A stretch of 64,000 nt of DNA from Struthio camelus (Eukaryota; Chordata; Aves; Struthioniformes; Struthionidae): NCBI RefSeq assembly GCF_040807025.1, contig NC_090982.1:88909463-88973462 (forward strand). Direction: 5' to 3'. Below the pieces are notes generated by a model. That model saw only the letters and a list, made by a program, of their open reading frames with translations, was not told the origin of the DNA and did no database searches. Each line of letters begins with the position of its first letter. Within the stretch, counting starts at the first letter, position 1. A program made the position numbers and the translations under genes. This document shows, piece after piece, positions 1-12,100 of the stretch.

Positions 1-52
1 TATCAATATATTCAGGACGTGAACCTGGAGATTCATCGATTACTTATAGTAG

Positions 53-289
53 AACAGGGACAGTAAAGGCTGCGAAGGGAAACTGAACTGTGGGGCAGAG
101 GGCAAGTATCCTGTTACTTCTGTGTCTTGCACAGCTCATGCAGCAAGGCAGCCTCATCATGGCATCAAACTCGTACTGCTTCTCATTGCCTCTGAGGCAG
201 AAGTCTTCTATCCCTCCTCAGAGCAGCTCTTGCAAAGACAGCTGGAAGAGGAGCTTCTTCGTCAGCTTGGCTTAGAGCTGAGCTGGTAG
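53..289 (+). other. Possible terminal exon of unknown + strand transcript
   Basis: A pyrimidine-rich tract ends in a good splice acceptor (AG at 133-134). Behind it one frame stays open to a TAG at 287-289. The encoded tail is hydrophobic, then Glu/Leu/Gln-rich and probably helical, with a segment reading SSEQLLQRQLEEELL. AATAAA hexamers follow at about 605 and 1390. I do not recognise the protein, and the window edge hides anything upstream. A chance open frame is at least as likely. Confidence 0.2.
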
Positions 290-3200
290 AACCAGGATAT
301 GGGAGCAGTTAGCATACTCAGTCCTCGCTTCTCTATTAATGCTGCCAACCAAGGCATCAATTAGTGTCAGTTTTAATAGCGCTCGTTGAAATGTTGAAGC
401 TGCGTGTCCTGGATCTGATTTGAAAACCGGAGTACACCTAAATCTCAAAGAGCGAACAGGCAGCAGTGACTTCGGTAATCCCTGTCGCCGGTAGATATGG
501 CTTAGAGAAAAGATTCTGAATACCATTGGTAGTCCCTGAGGCATCCAGGGTCATGCTTTTCAGCTGATATATGTCTGTCCAACTCGTCTCTTTTTTTGTC
601 CTCAATAAATGCCTATAAAAAGTATAAGTTGTGGAGCCAGTTCAGCAGTCATGCGTGCATATTTGAAGGCACCTGAATTTCCATTAAGTCAGGAGTACCA
701 CTGACTGTTTCTCTACATATATCCTTTTATTTTTACATTTATATGTATCTATATATATGTAGGTATGTATGTATATCCCTCAGCTCTTCTTTTTAATTAA
801 AACTGAGGATTATTCCCTTCAACTTCTTGTATTTACTTTCTGCTCCAGAATCCTGCCTTTATATAATGTGAGTCATTTTTTGGGCGGGTGTAACTTTGTT
901 AGATCCAGGCATCACTGAACTTGTAATTTTCATTCTGTGAATTTCAATATTTCAATGTACTTCATGTATTTCAATGTAATTCATGATTGCTAAAAGAATT
1001 AAAGTCTTCTAAAACCTATCTTGTGGGAGAAAAAATGTTCTGATACACATCTACTGCTAAATAAAAATTTGTTCTGAACTAAAAATCCATGTTTTGTTTC
1101 ATTAACGTCAAAATAATGCATTGCTCCTTCGCTGTAATGAGTTGCGTTGTTTTCTCGCAGATCAAAATTTTGCTAAAATAGACACATTCACACAGAAACT
1201 CTTAAGGCCAACAAAATTATATCTGTGGTTAGAAAATAGGTTATTGGAACTTTTTTTTTTTAACTACTGATAACATGCACTTTTCAAGCACGGTGTGCAG
1301 TTATATTTTGTACATTTTGACTGTATCAGTACAACTGCTTTGGCTAATGTATGAGTTTTATCAAAAATTCAGCACCTGGTGTTATAGTTAATAAAGATGC
1401 TTACCCGAGACGTGATATTGCCTTACCTGTATGAGAACAGTTGTATCCGATAAAATACTTTCATACAGATGTATTCATCTGTATGCAAAAGAGACTATAC
1501 TGATTAGTTTGACTTGTTTCCGGACTTGTGTCTGTAAAAAGCAAACATTTTATGTTCACCGAGAGCCTTTCAATCAAATGCTTCTGCATGTCGAAATCCA
1601 GCCGATACATCCAAAATGCATTTCAAGCTTGGCACCTTTGGCTTTGCCCATCAACTTTATTTCACAGTCCCTCTGAAGAATGCATGTTCTCCATAATGTT
1701 TATTGTTCGTTATCCTTTCTTAAGCAGTTTATCTCTTACTGAAAGAACAGTAAAACTAAATCATCCCAGGTTTAGTACCGACTCCTTGGCATATTTAAGT
1801 ATGCACTTTCCCATAATCCTATTGAAACTGTGAGCCTTCTGGGGTAGAGTTTACAATTGCAGGGACCATGTGAGAGTGTGAACTGAAACGGTCCCTCTGC
1901 TGACTACAGCAGTGTTGTGCTCAGAAATGCTGTAGAAAGAAAGACTAAGAACCTAAGTCCAAAAGACGCTCTTGACTCCCCCCCATCCTATAACCTAGGT
2001 TCTCACAGTCTAAGGCACACTAAGTGCCTTGTTTTTTGCCAGGAAAAATCTGCAAACTGCTGCTGTTTCATCAGGGGTGAGCAGCACAACTGAGAGCCTC
2101 CAGGCTGGAAACTCTCTGCCTTTGTCCCTTGAGGAGTCTAATGCGGCGGTCCTCCGCTGAGCAAGCCGGACTCCTCAGCAGGCCCACACACAACAGCCCG
2201 AATGGAGTATTACTGGTCTAGTGGGGTACCTGGTGGAGCCAGTAGCTCTGTGGCTATAGCACATGATGAGCAGTTGGAGAAATGTGGATTGAATGTCCGC
2301 CTAAGCTGGAAGGGGGGCATTCAGCCCCACACATCCCAGGAAAGGGTGTGTCAAGAATGAGCCCCCCCCATCACTTGTCTGGGATTTCTCCTTAGCTTTT
2401 CCCTAGTATCAGATCCACTCCCTTTGGGCTCGTAGTTTTCCTCTTTGTCCCTCTGACTTTATAGGGTCTAACTTCCTCTCAGTCCAGCCTAAGCCCCTGG
2501 TCTTGCAGCCCAGGGATCCCCCGTCCCTCAGTCGTTCTGAAGGCAAGCTTCTTTCTCAGTAATTCAAACAACTGGAACCGCTCAAGATGCGAGTTAACAC
2601 AGCTTTCACGCTATGCTCTGCTAGTGCAAGCCCATCACCCCTCTGCTGCAGGAAGAATCGATTAGGGAGTCTATTTGTCTGCTCTAATTTGACTATTTTG
2701 CACTGTCCCTGTGTGACCATTAACGCCAGCCCCAAGGGCTCAGAAATTATAGATCAAGCACCCAATAATCACATGATTAAAGCAAGTCTAGACAAAAAAA
2801 AACCCCTCAGCATCTAGGTTTTGAAGCTAAAAATAATAACAATCTTTCAGTTTGCCTCCCTTACATTATTCCCAGGTTACATTTTCAAGGTTTTCTTTGC
2901 AAACATAAACACTCGAAGATTATTTTAAAAAATGACACTTGGACATCTGTTATGTTTGCATAGTGGTGAGAGCTGGACTCTAAGGAAAACATAGACCCTT
3001 AAAGAGAAAGATGGAGAGTTGTATGGATTCATGGGAGAGCAGCTCTTGGTCACAGTGTGACATGAAACACCTGCAACGTTGATTTAGCTCTCCACGTGAA
3101 ATAGAATCGTGCAGGGAGTTTTCTCAGCAGAGTTGCTCATCTCGCTTCCTCAGGCCTTGATTAGTCTTTGAAGTTAGCCCAGGATCTCGCCTACCAAGAT

Positions 3201-3848
3201 CTGCATGGCCCCTGTTCTCTGGTTCATGAAGAGCCTTGTACAGCACTTCTTCCAGTTTACGTTAGCTCATGGCCTCTTCCACGATCGGGCTCCTCATTTT
3301 GCCTCTAGTAATTGTCCTCTCCTCCAAGGGCCACCTCCATCCCCTGTAACCCGGGTTATTCCCACCTCTGTGGACAGTCCTTAGGCTTCGAGGTTACGCT
3401 GGGTCTGGAAAGGGAAGGACATGGCCCCTGCCAGTAACACAGCACGCAGATGTACAGTGTTAATAGAGCAACATCAATATAAACGGTCTGTATCAAAATC
3501 CAGAAGGTCCAGGGGTCGAGGTCGAGGGTACCAAAGGTCCGCAGAGCATCTTCAGCTCTTGGTGAACCGTTCTGTCATCTGCCCTCTTTACGTGAGAAAG
3601 GCAGAAGCACAGCCACAGCAAAGGGGCAACAAAACCGAGTTCACCCTCTTTTGTCTCTCCGTTGAGTACGTTAAAGAGGGACCAGAGGTGCGCAGACTCA
3701 ATTCAGGGAAAACAGATTATTGGCCAGGCTTTGCCCCTGCAAAAGCACATTTAACTGGAATTTTTTTAAATGTTGTTTTTATTTGTGTTTATGATGGGAG
3801 GTATTTTCACATGAGCTTTTACTGACAAAAACAAGTTTGACTGAAGTC

Positions 3849-3850
<2 letters not shown>

Positions 3851-3896
<46 letters not shown>
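3851..3896. repeat. (CA)23 microsatellite
   Basis: Twenty-three uninterrupted CA units, followed by a purine-rich stretch of GGGA/GGAA-like units to about 3950. It is probably polymorphic. Confidence 0.97.
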
Positions 3897-3900
<4 letters not shown>

Positions 3901-4139
3901 AAAGTAAAGCAGGGAAGGAGGGAGGAAAGCAGGGAGGGCGGGAGGCTTCAGTTTGGGAAGGACGCTCCAGTAGGGCAGCGCCTACTCGGAAACGGTGCTG
4001 AGCGCTCCACAGGGTCACGCGTGCAAGCAGCGCAGCAACGCGGCTGTAGCAAAGCAACGTCTACTCCTAGGCCTTTATTTACCCCTGCACTCGTACACCT
4101 TTCCGATGACCACAGGAAAAGTACTAGCCAGAACATGAT

Positions 4140-4400
4140 ATTTACTTAAACACATCTGATAAAATTACAGCGCGAGAAACAGCAAGCACAACAAGCGCCT
4201 TCCCGCCCTGAGGCTGCAGTAACTTCTGCAGCGCTTGGCACAAGCTGCCCACCGTAAGCGGGAGCGCACCACAGCCCGCGGGGCTTGGTCCGTGAGCAGT
4301 AGCGCGGCCTGGCCCGAGCGGGGCCGCAGGCTGGCGACCTGCCTGCACTCCGAAACGCAATGAACGCCTTGGTCTCGGCCCAACGCACACGGAAAAAAAA
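4140..4400. other. Small CpG-rich patch
   Basis: CpG dinucleotides and GC content are clearly raised over the flanks, and minus-strand frames are open through it (for example 4142-4444), but no known protein is seen. It could be a promoter of an unannotated transcript or a remnant of a CpG island. No TATA box or convincing splice donor decides the direction. Confidence 0.35.
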
Positions 4401-7400
4401 TGGTTATTTACTGCGACTGCACTTCTGTGTTCTGCAGGCTGCAATCTTCTCTAACGCATAGACAGATCAGACGTTTCAAAGCGCAAATTCGGTCTTTGAC
4501 AGGGCACAGGAGGAAAGCTCTGCAACGCAGCTGCACGTTGCACACACAGATACGCGCTGTGTTTACAGTCTGCATCATTTACGAGGAGATTTTCTTCACA
4601 TGCTGGGAGGAACAGAGTTTCTCTGCTGGGAGGCAGATATCCACAGACCTTGATTTATGACCACCAGCACCTCCGCGCACCATTACAAAGCAACTTGTTT
4701 CTCCATTATACCGACACCCTCATGGCATTTGTGGATGTTATGAATCAAAGGCAGCGTGTTCAGTCAGACAGGGACGTACTCTTGGCCTTGCTACTGCCTT
4801 GCTCTTGCGCACTTTCAGGCGCTCGCTTCTTGTTCTAACGCTGTATTCCTTCCACCCCTTTTTCCGCATCCTAAATTTAGCCAGCAAAATGTTAGGACGT
4901 GTGCATATGCAGCAATGTAACTTGGGCAAGCTCCAGCTCACGGGGAACGCCACAGCTACCGCAGTTATAGAACAGATAGCAACAGCCTGCACCAAGGCAG
5001 GAGCTAAGCTCTGTGTCGGGGCTCTCGGCCCTTCAAGCGCACCGGTGCAGACATGCAAAGCTTGCCTGGTAACCTCCGCTCCCTGTACAAACACTAAGGA
5101 ACAAATATCTGACAAATTAGGCTGCTCATTGATATCTAATTTGAATCCCACATCTTCTAGCAGCAGCTTAAGAAATTGCTCCATGAACAGCTTAAGGAGG
5201 CAAGGAAGGGATCCAGGGGGATGAAGTACGCATATTTGCTGACTACAGCTCCTACAGCGAAGACCTTTCTCAAAGCCCGTCTCAATGTTTTCAGGCTTAC
5301 GCGTGTGCACACCCACCTGTCACTGGGCTGCGTTCAGCCCTGATAGACACGGGTGCTTTGCATTTGCCCTTCGTACGGCTGCATCCACTTATTCCAGCGC
5401 AGACCGGGCTAGAAGCTCAGCAAGTTAATTCCTCATTTTGGGATGACTCATTTATACGAAAGCAAAACCTTATGTTAATATATTCCCTACTGGTTTGAAA
5501 GTCCCCACGCCTGATAAAATTCTGAGCTGTCCATAAACTTGTGCTCGTCTCGAAGGTGGGAGGCAGAGCGTTTAGCTGCTCATTGCACAGTCCGGCACAA
5601 CCCAGTCCTGCTTCCTGCCTCCAGTTTATCCATAGTGCCGGATGGGAAGTTAAAGGTGGGATATAACCACCAAACAGGCACCTGGGCAGAACAGCAGGGA
5701 ACACTGAAGCACGCAGCCAAAGCAGTTGGTTTTGTTCAGGCAGGTCGGTGCCGCTGCCCCACGGAGCAGATGCTAAGCAGTTCTCCATGGTGGCACTGGG
5801 GAACGCAGCTGCAGTGGGCAGTGATGGTGGGTGAAAGGACCCCCGAGGGTCCCTGACACCAGGTGATCCAATTGACGTTTCGTTAGCAAGAACATGCTTC
5901 TGCCACCTCAGCTTCACAGCACTGGTCTAGGGTTTGGTACCAGTCTTAACTGACAGGTTCTTCAGAAGTTTGTTATTCAAACGAAGACCCAGTTCTCTTC
6001 TGTTTGTGAGACTCTCAGCAACCACTCAGTAACCCCAGGGCTGCACTACCAGCAGTTTATCTAAACACCCGCGCTTTCTTTTTGTTCTTCCAGTGACCTG
6101 TGAAATTCTCCATGAACAATTGAGCTTGGAAGCAGATTTCAGGCTGCCCCGCAGAGGGCTGAAGCCCGGACTGCCAAGGTAGTACTCTGATGTCCTGCCA
6201 GGTCCACAAGCGCGGCCCGAGGTCAGGTTCAATGAGTGGATGAGACAGTGGCATAGGGAGGGGGAACGTAGGCATATCAGAAACTAGAAAATCTTTGGGG
6301 ACAGAGAAGAAAGAGAAACAAAAACCAAGAAATGTTGTTTATTTCTCAATTAATTTATTTTTTTTAACAAATAAAGGCCTGAGTTGTGCCTAGGCCATAA
6401 ACCAGGGACTACACCAATCCTATTTAACACAGAGGTTTGTTTTGAAACAATACTTTACCACGTGCCTATCCACTAGGTTTTAATGGTTGGCTAAGACATT
6501 GGTCCTTAATAATCCACCAACAGGCTTACACAGCCTTTTGCTTAATTCAGGGATCCTTCTCATGCAGGAGCTGGCCCAGCACCGTCTCTGCACCCGAAGC
6601 AGATCAGGGAACTCCACAGCATTCCCTATGAAGTGAGATTCGATGGCATCTTTCATTCCAGTCACCTTTTAACCTCCTTGTCTGATCCGCCTCTTCCACT
6701 AGCATCTTTCAAGTCCTGAGACTCCTATAGGAGAACTAGAGGAGCTCTTTCCCAGGCTTCCCCTTCCCATCACTCCAGTGATTTGAACAAAAATTTCTGA
6801 TAGAAACCCTTACACGTTCAGAAATTCTCCTTATATATCCATACATTCTTAAGTTTAAACAAATTGTGAATTACAGAAGCCTCTGGAGCGTATCAGCACA
6901 AAGCAGTGAAAAATAGCACTGGAAAATAGGTGGAAAGTGTAAACTCAGAGATACATGTAGACAGGAAGGAAAAAACTATCCTTGCAATTCTCATTTATTA
7001 GAGCATCTTTCATTCATCCTCAAAGTTTTATTCCTCACATCCCTTCTTCAAAGGCACACCACGGGTCACGCAGCAACGCCACAGTAGTCCCAAAGAAACC
7101 CCAAGATGACACACAATCCACACTTAAGAGCAGCTCTGGGCACAACTTCACTGCTTCCAACTACAGCAGGTGCTGTGACGGAGAGATTACATCCACTACA
7201 AAAAAAAAAAAAAAAACCTGGCCCTGCTTCTGACCTTGGGCCATCACAGCTGCAAAAGTACTAGATGCTTCAGTTGTCCCAGCAGCCAGAAGTCACGGCC
7301 CACTCCCTTGGGAGTTGGTGCCCTGGCAACTAATTATTCAGCACCTTAATTTCTCACTTACTCTCTACAGGATGTTTCTGAGGGGGATTATCCAAGTCAT

Positions 7401-8495
7401 AAACATTCCTGCTTTTATGTTACTGGGGTTTAAGCTTAAAACTAACAAAGCCACAACCCACCTATCACAACACAAAAAGACCTGGTTCAATTTTTTCTAG
7501 AAGATGTTTGCTGCACTTAAAATTCACATCTCATGTTCTTCCAGTGTAGATATTGTCTAAGGCAAGATGGAGACTATTAAGCAAGTCTGCTATAAAGGGC
7601 CAGGGAAGGGAGGGGAAAAAAAACCCACAAGCATTACAGGTCAAGAACTATTGTCTTGCACACCAACTTTTCCATATTGCCATGAATTTAGTGATTGCTG
7701 ATTTAGACTAGTTTGTGTATGTAACACGCTAGATGAAGGAAAACACCCAGTCTTTTACTATAAAAATACAGACATGAGACAGCTCAAGAGCAATTTTATG
7801 AATGGCAAATCCAGACAAAAATTTCGGTTCAAGCAGCAAATGATACACCTACTCATTTTTTTTCCCCCCACTGTAGTAAAAGGACTTAGTTTATTTATGG
7901 CTAAAAAGCATTCAGTGACTCAACAGGTTAAATATTTAATTAATTCTATTTGATAACCTGATTACAGCAGAGAATTTGCTAAGAAGCAGCAGCAGAAGAG
8001 TACAATGGGCCAGCTGGGAAACATGGGACTGCTCTACTAAAGCGTTCTTCAGCATGAAATGGGAAAGCACTGCTTAAACTACAATTCATCTAGAGAGGAC
8101 AGTAATTCAGTCAGCATACAATGCTAGAAACCAATTCTATTTCACAGTTACCAATTTCTCCAAGTCATCAATCCGTCATTTCTTGTTTGAAACAGTGGGA
8201 AGAACCTTAGTTTTAAAGGCAACGCAAACATCCAGGTGTCTAACAGAACAGTAACTAGAACGGTGATTCAGCACGTTAGGTGTGCATGGTCCCACTATTG
8301 TGCTCTGTCTGCAAGAACCAGGGACAACTAACAGTGTGCCTCACAATCAGTCTCAATTTCTGACAATAATTAGAAAAAAAGTACCTTTCTTGCAGTGGAA
8401 TTTTGCATTCAATACAACATACCTTGCTACTGAATAAATTCAAATAAAACTTTCTTTAAAAGCAGCAGGAGCTAAAAAGTGCAGCGCTTAATATA

Positions 8496-8501
8496 TTTAT
8501 T
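8496..8501 (-). terminator. NARS1: Candidate NARS1 poly(A) signal
   Basis: AATAAA on the minus strand about 475 nt past the NARS1 stop codon. It is the first canonical hexamer downstream of the stop that I noticed. Cleavage would fall around 8470-8485, giving a 3' UTR of roughly 0.5 kb. Another TTTATT (minus AATAAA) near 7890 could give a longer form. Confidence 0.5.
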
Positions 8502-8973
8502 CTTAATTGATACTTCATTGAGCTATTTAGATGATAACATCTTCATAACATTCTCAAAAGTCAATATTTGGGAATTTAGAGAGCTTGACCTTCTGATTTC
8601 TCCAACAAGAAACCACAAAAGAGAGAACAGAGGTCAAAAAAGAAAAATTACACGCCCCAAGTATTTTAGTCTTAAACCACAGAAATTAAAGGGAGAAATG
8701 TTTCTGCTGCTTTTTAAATGCTAGCTTAGGATCTTTGTTTTATGGTGACTTGAGAGTATATATACACCAAAAAAATTTTGTAAAGTGTTCTTGCAGTTAA
8801 TTAATAGCATTTTCCTTTAAAAAGGGTTCCCTCCCTTTTCAACTAAATTAGTGATTGCATTAACAACAAGCTGCAGTAAGTCTTGTTCTCAGGCAGGCCA
8901 TAGCATGGTGGTGTGAATCGTTCCTTTCCAGTCATCAGTTGCTTGATTTTCTAGCATTTCATCACAAGGATGG
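8502..8973 (-). other. NARS1: NARS1 3' UTR (inferred)
   Basis: The sequence from the stop codon to the first AATAAA on the minus strand has no open frame of note and is AT-rich. The extent is inferred from the poly(A) hexamer only. Confidence 0.5.
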
Positions 8974-9105
8974 CTACGGTTTGCAGCGCTGGACAAAGCG
9001 TGGATAGAGACAGACATCTCTGATATGGTGCCTGTTCAGAATCCAGGTCAGGAATCGTTCTAACCCCAAACCATATCCACCATGAGGACAGGTGCCATAT
9101 TTCCT
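8974..9105 (-). CDS. NARS1: NARS1 coding exon 15 (motif 3, stop)
   Basis: Residues 517-559 and TAG stop (8976-8974). Contains class II motif 3, [14 protein letters not shown], whose Arg533 stacks on ATP, and the conserved C terminus YPRFVQRC followed by KP. Confidence 0.97.
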   Translation of the reverse strand, partial: RKYGTCPHGGYGLGLERFLTWILNRHHIRDVCLYPRFVQRCKP

Positions 9106-12100
9106 CTGTGAAATTAAAAGTAGAAAGAAGATACTAAACATGCAATTATCTAAATAACAAGCTAAATAACACCAGCAGGAAAAAAAAAAAACAGAAAAAT
9201 CATTTTCTGAATGAATGATGGGGAAACTGGATTATGGTCTTCCCAGGCAAGATATTTCTGTTCAGTTTCTGAGGGGGAAAGACTAGAAAAGGAAGCTGAA
9301 AAAGAAGTCTTAATGACTCTTTTTCAATCTCATCCTTCTCTCCTCCTGTTAAACTAGGTAGAACTATTCAAATTTGAAGAGACCGACCTGTCTTTATCTA
9401 ATGACAAGGGCCTCACAAAGGCAGTGAGTGCATTGCAGAAGGCATTACAAGAGGCACATACCAGCATAAGCCTAATGTCTAATGAAGGTGATCTGGAAGG
9501 GCAGGGTGCACTGCAGCAAACAAAAGCAATTTCAACAGAACAGAAGCTGTTACTCCATTTTGCAAATGGCTAAACAATCATCTACTTCTGGCCATAAAAC
9601 TGATTCCAATTTAGACAGCATCATTTTAAAAGGAGTTTAAAAAAATTCAGATACCACGTTCCCCGACAAGCAGCACGTGGACTATTTTACGCACCTGATC
9701 AGTGTACCAGTAGTACGGTGTGGGATCGATGCCCTCTCTCTTATAGCCTTCTATTAGCTCATCACTGTCCCAGATACGCATAGAGCCTCCAACAATCTCA
9801 CCAACGTTAGGCATCAACACATCAACCTACAGCACACAACATGAGATCAAGCTAGCATAAATAAGCTGTCTACAGAAGGTGGAGGAAAAATAGCCCAAAC
9901 TCAAAAGCATATTTCCGTAACACTTTTTACCATATAATTTTAACTCTCTATGAGGGAGGAAGGGAAGGCAGCTCCTATTTAACTCAACTTATAGACAGAA
10001 GAAATCAACTGACCCAGGTTCTCTAATTTTATCTCCAATACCCCTGACAATACTGAACTACAAAAATGCAAGAACAGTAGCATTGCTGAGAACAACGTCC
10101 ACTCCTCCTGGCTGCCAAACAGCTAGTTTTCAGACAGACTTCGAGAACAGTCAGAGGAGTATTGTCTTTAGATTATTTACGAGCACTTTAGAGTTGCTTT
10201 GCTTATTTCTTTTAGCACCAACAAGCCATGCTAACAGACTCCCAAAACGAAATTTGATAAGAATTCTTCAAGTTTTTGCTGTAATTCTCATTCATTTTAT
10301 GCTCATTCACACAGACGTTCTCATTCTGTTTAGGGGCCTGTAACACTAGGTAAAACACCAACTTACAGATTCCGTAAGCCGGGAATCCTCAGAACAACGC
10401 AGCATATAAAAGGACTTTATCTCTGCAGGAAATCGACACAACAGGATTGGCTCATTAATGGTGTCCGTCATTAATCTCTCAGGAGCTTCAGGAATATCCT
10501 ATGATTAAAGACTTTATTATGCAAAACCAAGTCCCGCAACATATCAGGCAAGAAAGAAACAAAGATAGTTTCAGAGCACTCATACCCACACATTCACCCA
10601 TTGTACCTAAATTTTGATAACAACCTTATCTTAGAACTCAAGAAACTTTATATAAATAATCATCCCAATGTGTCAGACAAAAAGCTGAGGGGAAGAAACC
10701 TAACCTGGAGGGAGATGACTAGTAAACACTGAGGAGCCTCCATTCCTTCCTCCCCAAAACTGTTTTCTGCAAACCTTAAAACTAAGAAGTTTAAGTGCTT
10801 CCTTGTTATGCATACAGGCTTACTTATTAAATTCAACTGACCACTTACAGCCATGAGAGTATTTTGTTTTTAAAATTTTCTGACTGAAATTTGATAAACT
10901 GTGAAACATCTAGCAAAGTATTTAATCAGAAATTTCATTTTGACCAAATCAGCAGCTTTAGTGTTTAAGAGAGGGGAGGTGGGAAGGATGACGCCACAGT
11001 TACACAGATAAGACACAAAACACCAGTGATGATGTAACCATGGCTTGTTAAAACAAACATTGTGTGTTCACCTAAAAAACCTCCTCCTATCCCCCAAAGG
11101 TTTAACTCTTTCAGCCAATGGTAACACACATTTCTTAGACTCTGAGTTAAAGTCAGAATATTAGAGGGTTTTTAAAAAAAGAAAAAGAAAAACCACAGTC
11201 ACACCTGCTAGTTACTTGTTTTTAATCCAGCCAAACACTGCATTGCAGCACTGACTTGTTGTACGCAGCAAGGAAAGGGTAAGGAAGGAATAGGAACATA
11301 ATCCTTCTCACAAAGAAAGCATCCATCTGAAACAGGGTGGGGAGAGGAGAGCAGAATCCTTATTTCCCTATGGAAAAGCCTTCAAACTGCATTGAATGTA
11401 GGGCTCCTTCTCTTCATCTCCCTAATCCTTTCATACAGACGGGAAAAAAAACAGCAGAAAAAATACAAAACAAAAAAAAAAGCACAGAGATTTTGGGCAA
11501 TCAGTTTTTCTTCAGACTTTACTCTGTAGGTTTTAAAGTTAAGAAAATTATATATTCTCTCCCTACCAACCCTGCTTCTCTTAAATCCTTTTATGACTAT
11601 GGTGACACCAAGTCCTACTGAGCTCCTTCAAGGCATTCTGCCTTACATAGTGGCAAAAAAGTGAGGCAGGGAACAGATGGACAGATGACAAAAGAGATTT
11701 CTATGCCAGTGTTCAAAGATATTGCATGAAAACCCAAGCCCTGCTTACATCCCCCCAGTGCAACTGCAATACAGCATCACTACATCTCCCAGCACAGTCC
11801 AGGCCTGAGTTTTACAGCAAAATCCACTTTGACTTAAATGGGACTAGAATTTCACTCATCAGTATCACTCAAAACAGAACAGATTCCACACAGCAACAAG
11901 TCCAGTAGATTTATGGCTCAAACACATTGTTCTTCCAGTCACTGACTATTGCTATTTAGTGCAGGGCTATGGGCTTTTGTTTAATTGCTCAAGAGCCTCA
12001 CAAATAATTACCTCTCCAAACTCATAGTAAGTGCCATCGTCCTTCTTCACATCATGTTCCTTTAACCATGCGATGGCATCAGTATAGTTCATTCGTCGGA

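Larger units (their letters stand above)
1..8490. other. Gene-poor flank downstream of NARS1
   Basis: No exon of a gene I recognise was found. In mammals FECH follows NARS1 on the same strand, but I found no ferrochelatase-like exon on either strand. The stretch holds a (CA)23 microsatellite, a small CpG-rich patch near 4140-4400, AATAAA hexamers near 605, 1059 and 1390 on the + strand, A/T runs (for example 17 A at about 7200), and several unbroken frames of 60-190 codons without recognisable domains. The longest overlap each other on opposite strands at 4738-5316. Some of this could be a non-coding RNA or the end of a + strand transcript. Confidence 0.55.

Noticed and set aside
3421-3825. 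134-codon plus frame starting MAPASNTARR
   Set aside because: Has an Arg/Gly-rich patch but no known domain, ends in AT-rich non-coding-looking sequence, and has no promoter or splice support. Probably chance.
3851-3896. Repeats considered as a CRISPR array
   Set aside because: Simple dinucleotide repeat in a vertebrate genome; no spacer structure anywhere in the window.
4142-4444. Possible FECH exon 1 in the CpG-rich patch
   Set aside because: FECH is the expected neighbour, but the minus-strand translation does not match a ferrochelatase N terminus and no KPKTGILMLNMGG-like exon follows.
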